Below, one piece after another: positions 63,331-64,000 of a stretch of 64,000 nucleotides of DNA. The notes under the pieces are model-generated. The model had not been told where the DNA came from and did not search any database. It was given only the letters and a program-made list of their open reading frames with translations. Positions within the stretch are counted from its first letter, which is position 1. The number at the start of each line of letters is the position of its first letter. The DNA is from Arthrobacter rhombi. Its GTDB lineage: Bacteria; Actinomycetota; Actinomycetes; Actinomycetales; Micrococcaceae. The stretch lies in NCBI RefSeq assembly GCF_900163545.1, contig NZ_FUHW01000037.1, forward strand, positions 36,947 through 100,946, in the 5' to 3' direction. The translations under genes were made by a program, and so were the position numbers.

Positions 63331-63423
63331 CCATCGGTTCCGGCGTGAGCACCTTCCTCCCGATGATTCGGGAAGGGGTTGCTGCGGCGTCATCGAGCCA
63401 GATCTCTCGGCCGCTCTGGATGG
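63331..63423 (-). promoter_or_regulatory. SAM-I (S-box) riboswitch upstream of ACAD/LLM copy B
   Basis: On the minus strand CCATC (63423-63419) pairs with GATGG (63335-63331) as P1. Conserved blocks AGAG, CTGGCTCGATGA, GCCGCAGCAACC and GGTGCTCACGCC appear in order. The 3' P1 strand overlaps the GGAG ribosome binding site of the GTG start at 63319, giving a direct mechanism for translation control. Confidence 0.88.
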
Positions 63424-63679
63424 TTGTTACCTCCATTGGGCCACATTCGGAACCTTCAGCGCCACTGGAGGAAGAGGCGTCGACATCTGATGTGACGCGA
63501 TGACACCCCGAAACCGAGATGACTCAGGACCCTAAAACATCGAATATTCCCGGTGTTTTCAAGGTTTTCTGACATAAAAATTCTATTGAGGCCAAGCATT
63601 TGAATCGTTGATGAAATATTACGCAACACGTTCCTGAAGTTGCTTCATCAGCCAACGGTGGCCTTTAGTGGAAAGGTAC

Positions 63680-63795
63680 CCATCCCGAGCGGCCGAGAGA
63701 TCTGGCTCCGTGACGCCGCAGCAACCACGCCGAATAAGGTCCCGCAACCCCGCGGAGTCCGTCACCGACGAAGGTGCTTCCGCCAGGAACGATGG
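63680..63795 (+). promoter_or_regulatory. SAM-I (S-box) riboswitch, plus strand
   Basis: CCATC (63680-63684) pairs with GATGG (63791-63795). Between them are GAGCGGCCGAGAGATCTGGC, then GTGACGCCGCAGCAACC and a late AAGGTGCTTCCGCC, all S-box hallmarks. The P4 region is longer than in the two minus-strand copies. GGAG (63794-63797) overlaps P1 and lies 8 nt before the ATG at 63806, so translation control is again likely. Confidence 0.88.
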
Positions 63796-63805
63796 AGCTG
63801 GTTTC

Positions 63806-63997
63806 ATGAGCATTGCCCCGTACCCCATCACGACGGCGGCCACCGAATCCGAACGTCTGGACTTTTGGGCCGATGCCGCGGCACGTCTGGACTGGGCCGA
63901 CCCCTGGCATACGGTCCACAGCGCCACCCCCGTGGACCCGCTAGCTGTATTGACCACTGAGGTTGGGTACGCGGGCAGCGGGTGGAAGTCCTCGTAG
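63806..63997 (+). pseudogene. Acyl-CoA synthetase-like N-terminal fragment, probably frameshifted or cut by the window
   Basis: Sixty-three codons follow the riboswitch. SERLDFWADAAARLDWADPW resembles the N-terminal domain of acetyl/propionyl-CoA synthetases. The frame then ends at a TAG (63995-63997). In another frame the last bases read GQRVEVLVV, similar to the RVEWFxGG block expected next in such enzymes, so a frameshift near 63950-63975 is possible. The gene may continue past 64000. Whether it is a short gene, a broken gene or a sequencing error cannot be decided here. Confidence 0.45.
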
Positions 63998-64000
63998 TGA

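Noticed and set aside
1..64000. tRNA, rRNA or CRISPR arrays
   Set aside because: No cloverleaf-like sequence, rRNA segment or regularly spaced repeat was recognised by eye; a tRNAscan or CRISPR search would be needed for certainty.

Overview
This window looks like chromosome from a high-GC Gram-positive actinobacterium, probably a Micrococcaceae-like member of Micrococcales. That is inferred from GC-rich codon use, a split PurS-PurQ-PurL system, DUF1206, AmiS/UreI and MpaB-type proteins, Tat-lipoproteins, an aspartokinase with an internal beta-subunit start, and many ATGA-coupled operons. The species cannot be named from the sequence.

Layout. (i) 1-4.1 kb: a partial GntR regulator diverges from a four-gene ABC importer closely resembling the ectoine/hydroxyectoine importer EhuBCDA. 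(ii) 4.1-8.5 kb: an ABC-2 exporter pair, aspartokinase lysC and a nucleoside deaminase. (iii) 8.5-10.9 kb: a gene-poor, lower-GC islet bounded by an 81-bp direct repeat of the deaminase 3' end and carrying one small secreted protein. (iv) 11-25.4 kb: a catabolic block with a D-2-hydroxyacid dehydrogenase, class III aminotransferase, 1013-aa FAD/Fe-S oxidoreductase, aldehyde dehydrogenase, ectoine hydrolase DoeA, class I aminotransferase, M20 deacylase, MHS-type MFS transporter and a second GntR regulator. (v) 25.4-46.2 kb: housekeeping and mixed genes, including purSQL, a CPA1 antiporter, an SSI-like lipoprotein, a VOC/MerR-TipAS pair, AmiS/UreI, a DUF2236-DUF1990 fusion, an exonuclease-BRCT protein and a GltS-type symporter. 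(vi) 46.2-53.6 kb: a polyol system with an ABC importer lacking its ATPase, a SorC regulator, xylulokinase and a polyol dehydrogenase. (vii) 53.6-56.5 kb: MFS, DUF1206 and CoA-binding proteins. (viii) 56.5-64 kb: an organosulfur-type cluster of two acyl-CoA-dehydrogenase-like/LLM flavin monooxygenase pairs and an MFS transporter, with three SAM (S-box) riboswitch-like leaders.

How the parts work together. Three promoter regions (ehuB, the 13.2-kb divergent promoter and doeA) share the operator ATTGT-NN-ACAAT, and a degenerate copy precedes the second gntR. This ties ectoine uptake and catabolism into one probable GntR regulon although unrelated genes lie between. The inferred route is ectoine import, ring opening by DoeA, deacetylation by the M20 enzyme in place of the usual DoeB/EutE, transamination, and oxidation to aspartate. 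The polyol cluster has its own repeated operator (half-site CAWATGAGC) in front of both diverging units. The sulfur cluster appears controlled at translation by SAM, because the 3' strand of riboswitch helix P1 overlaps or abuts the ribosome binding site.
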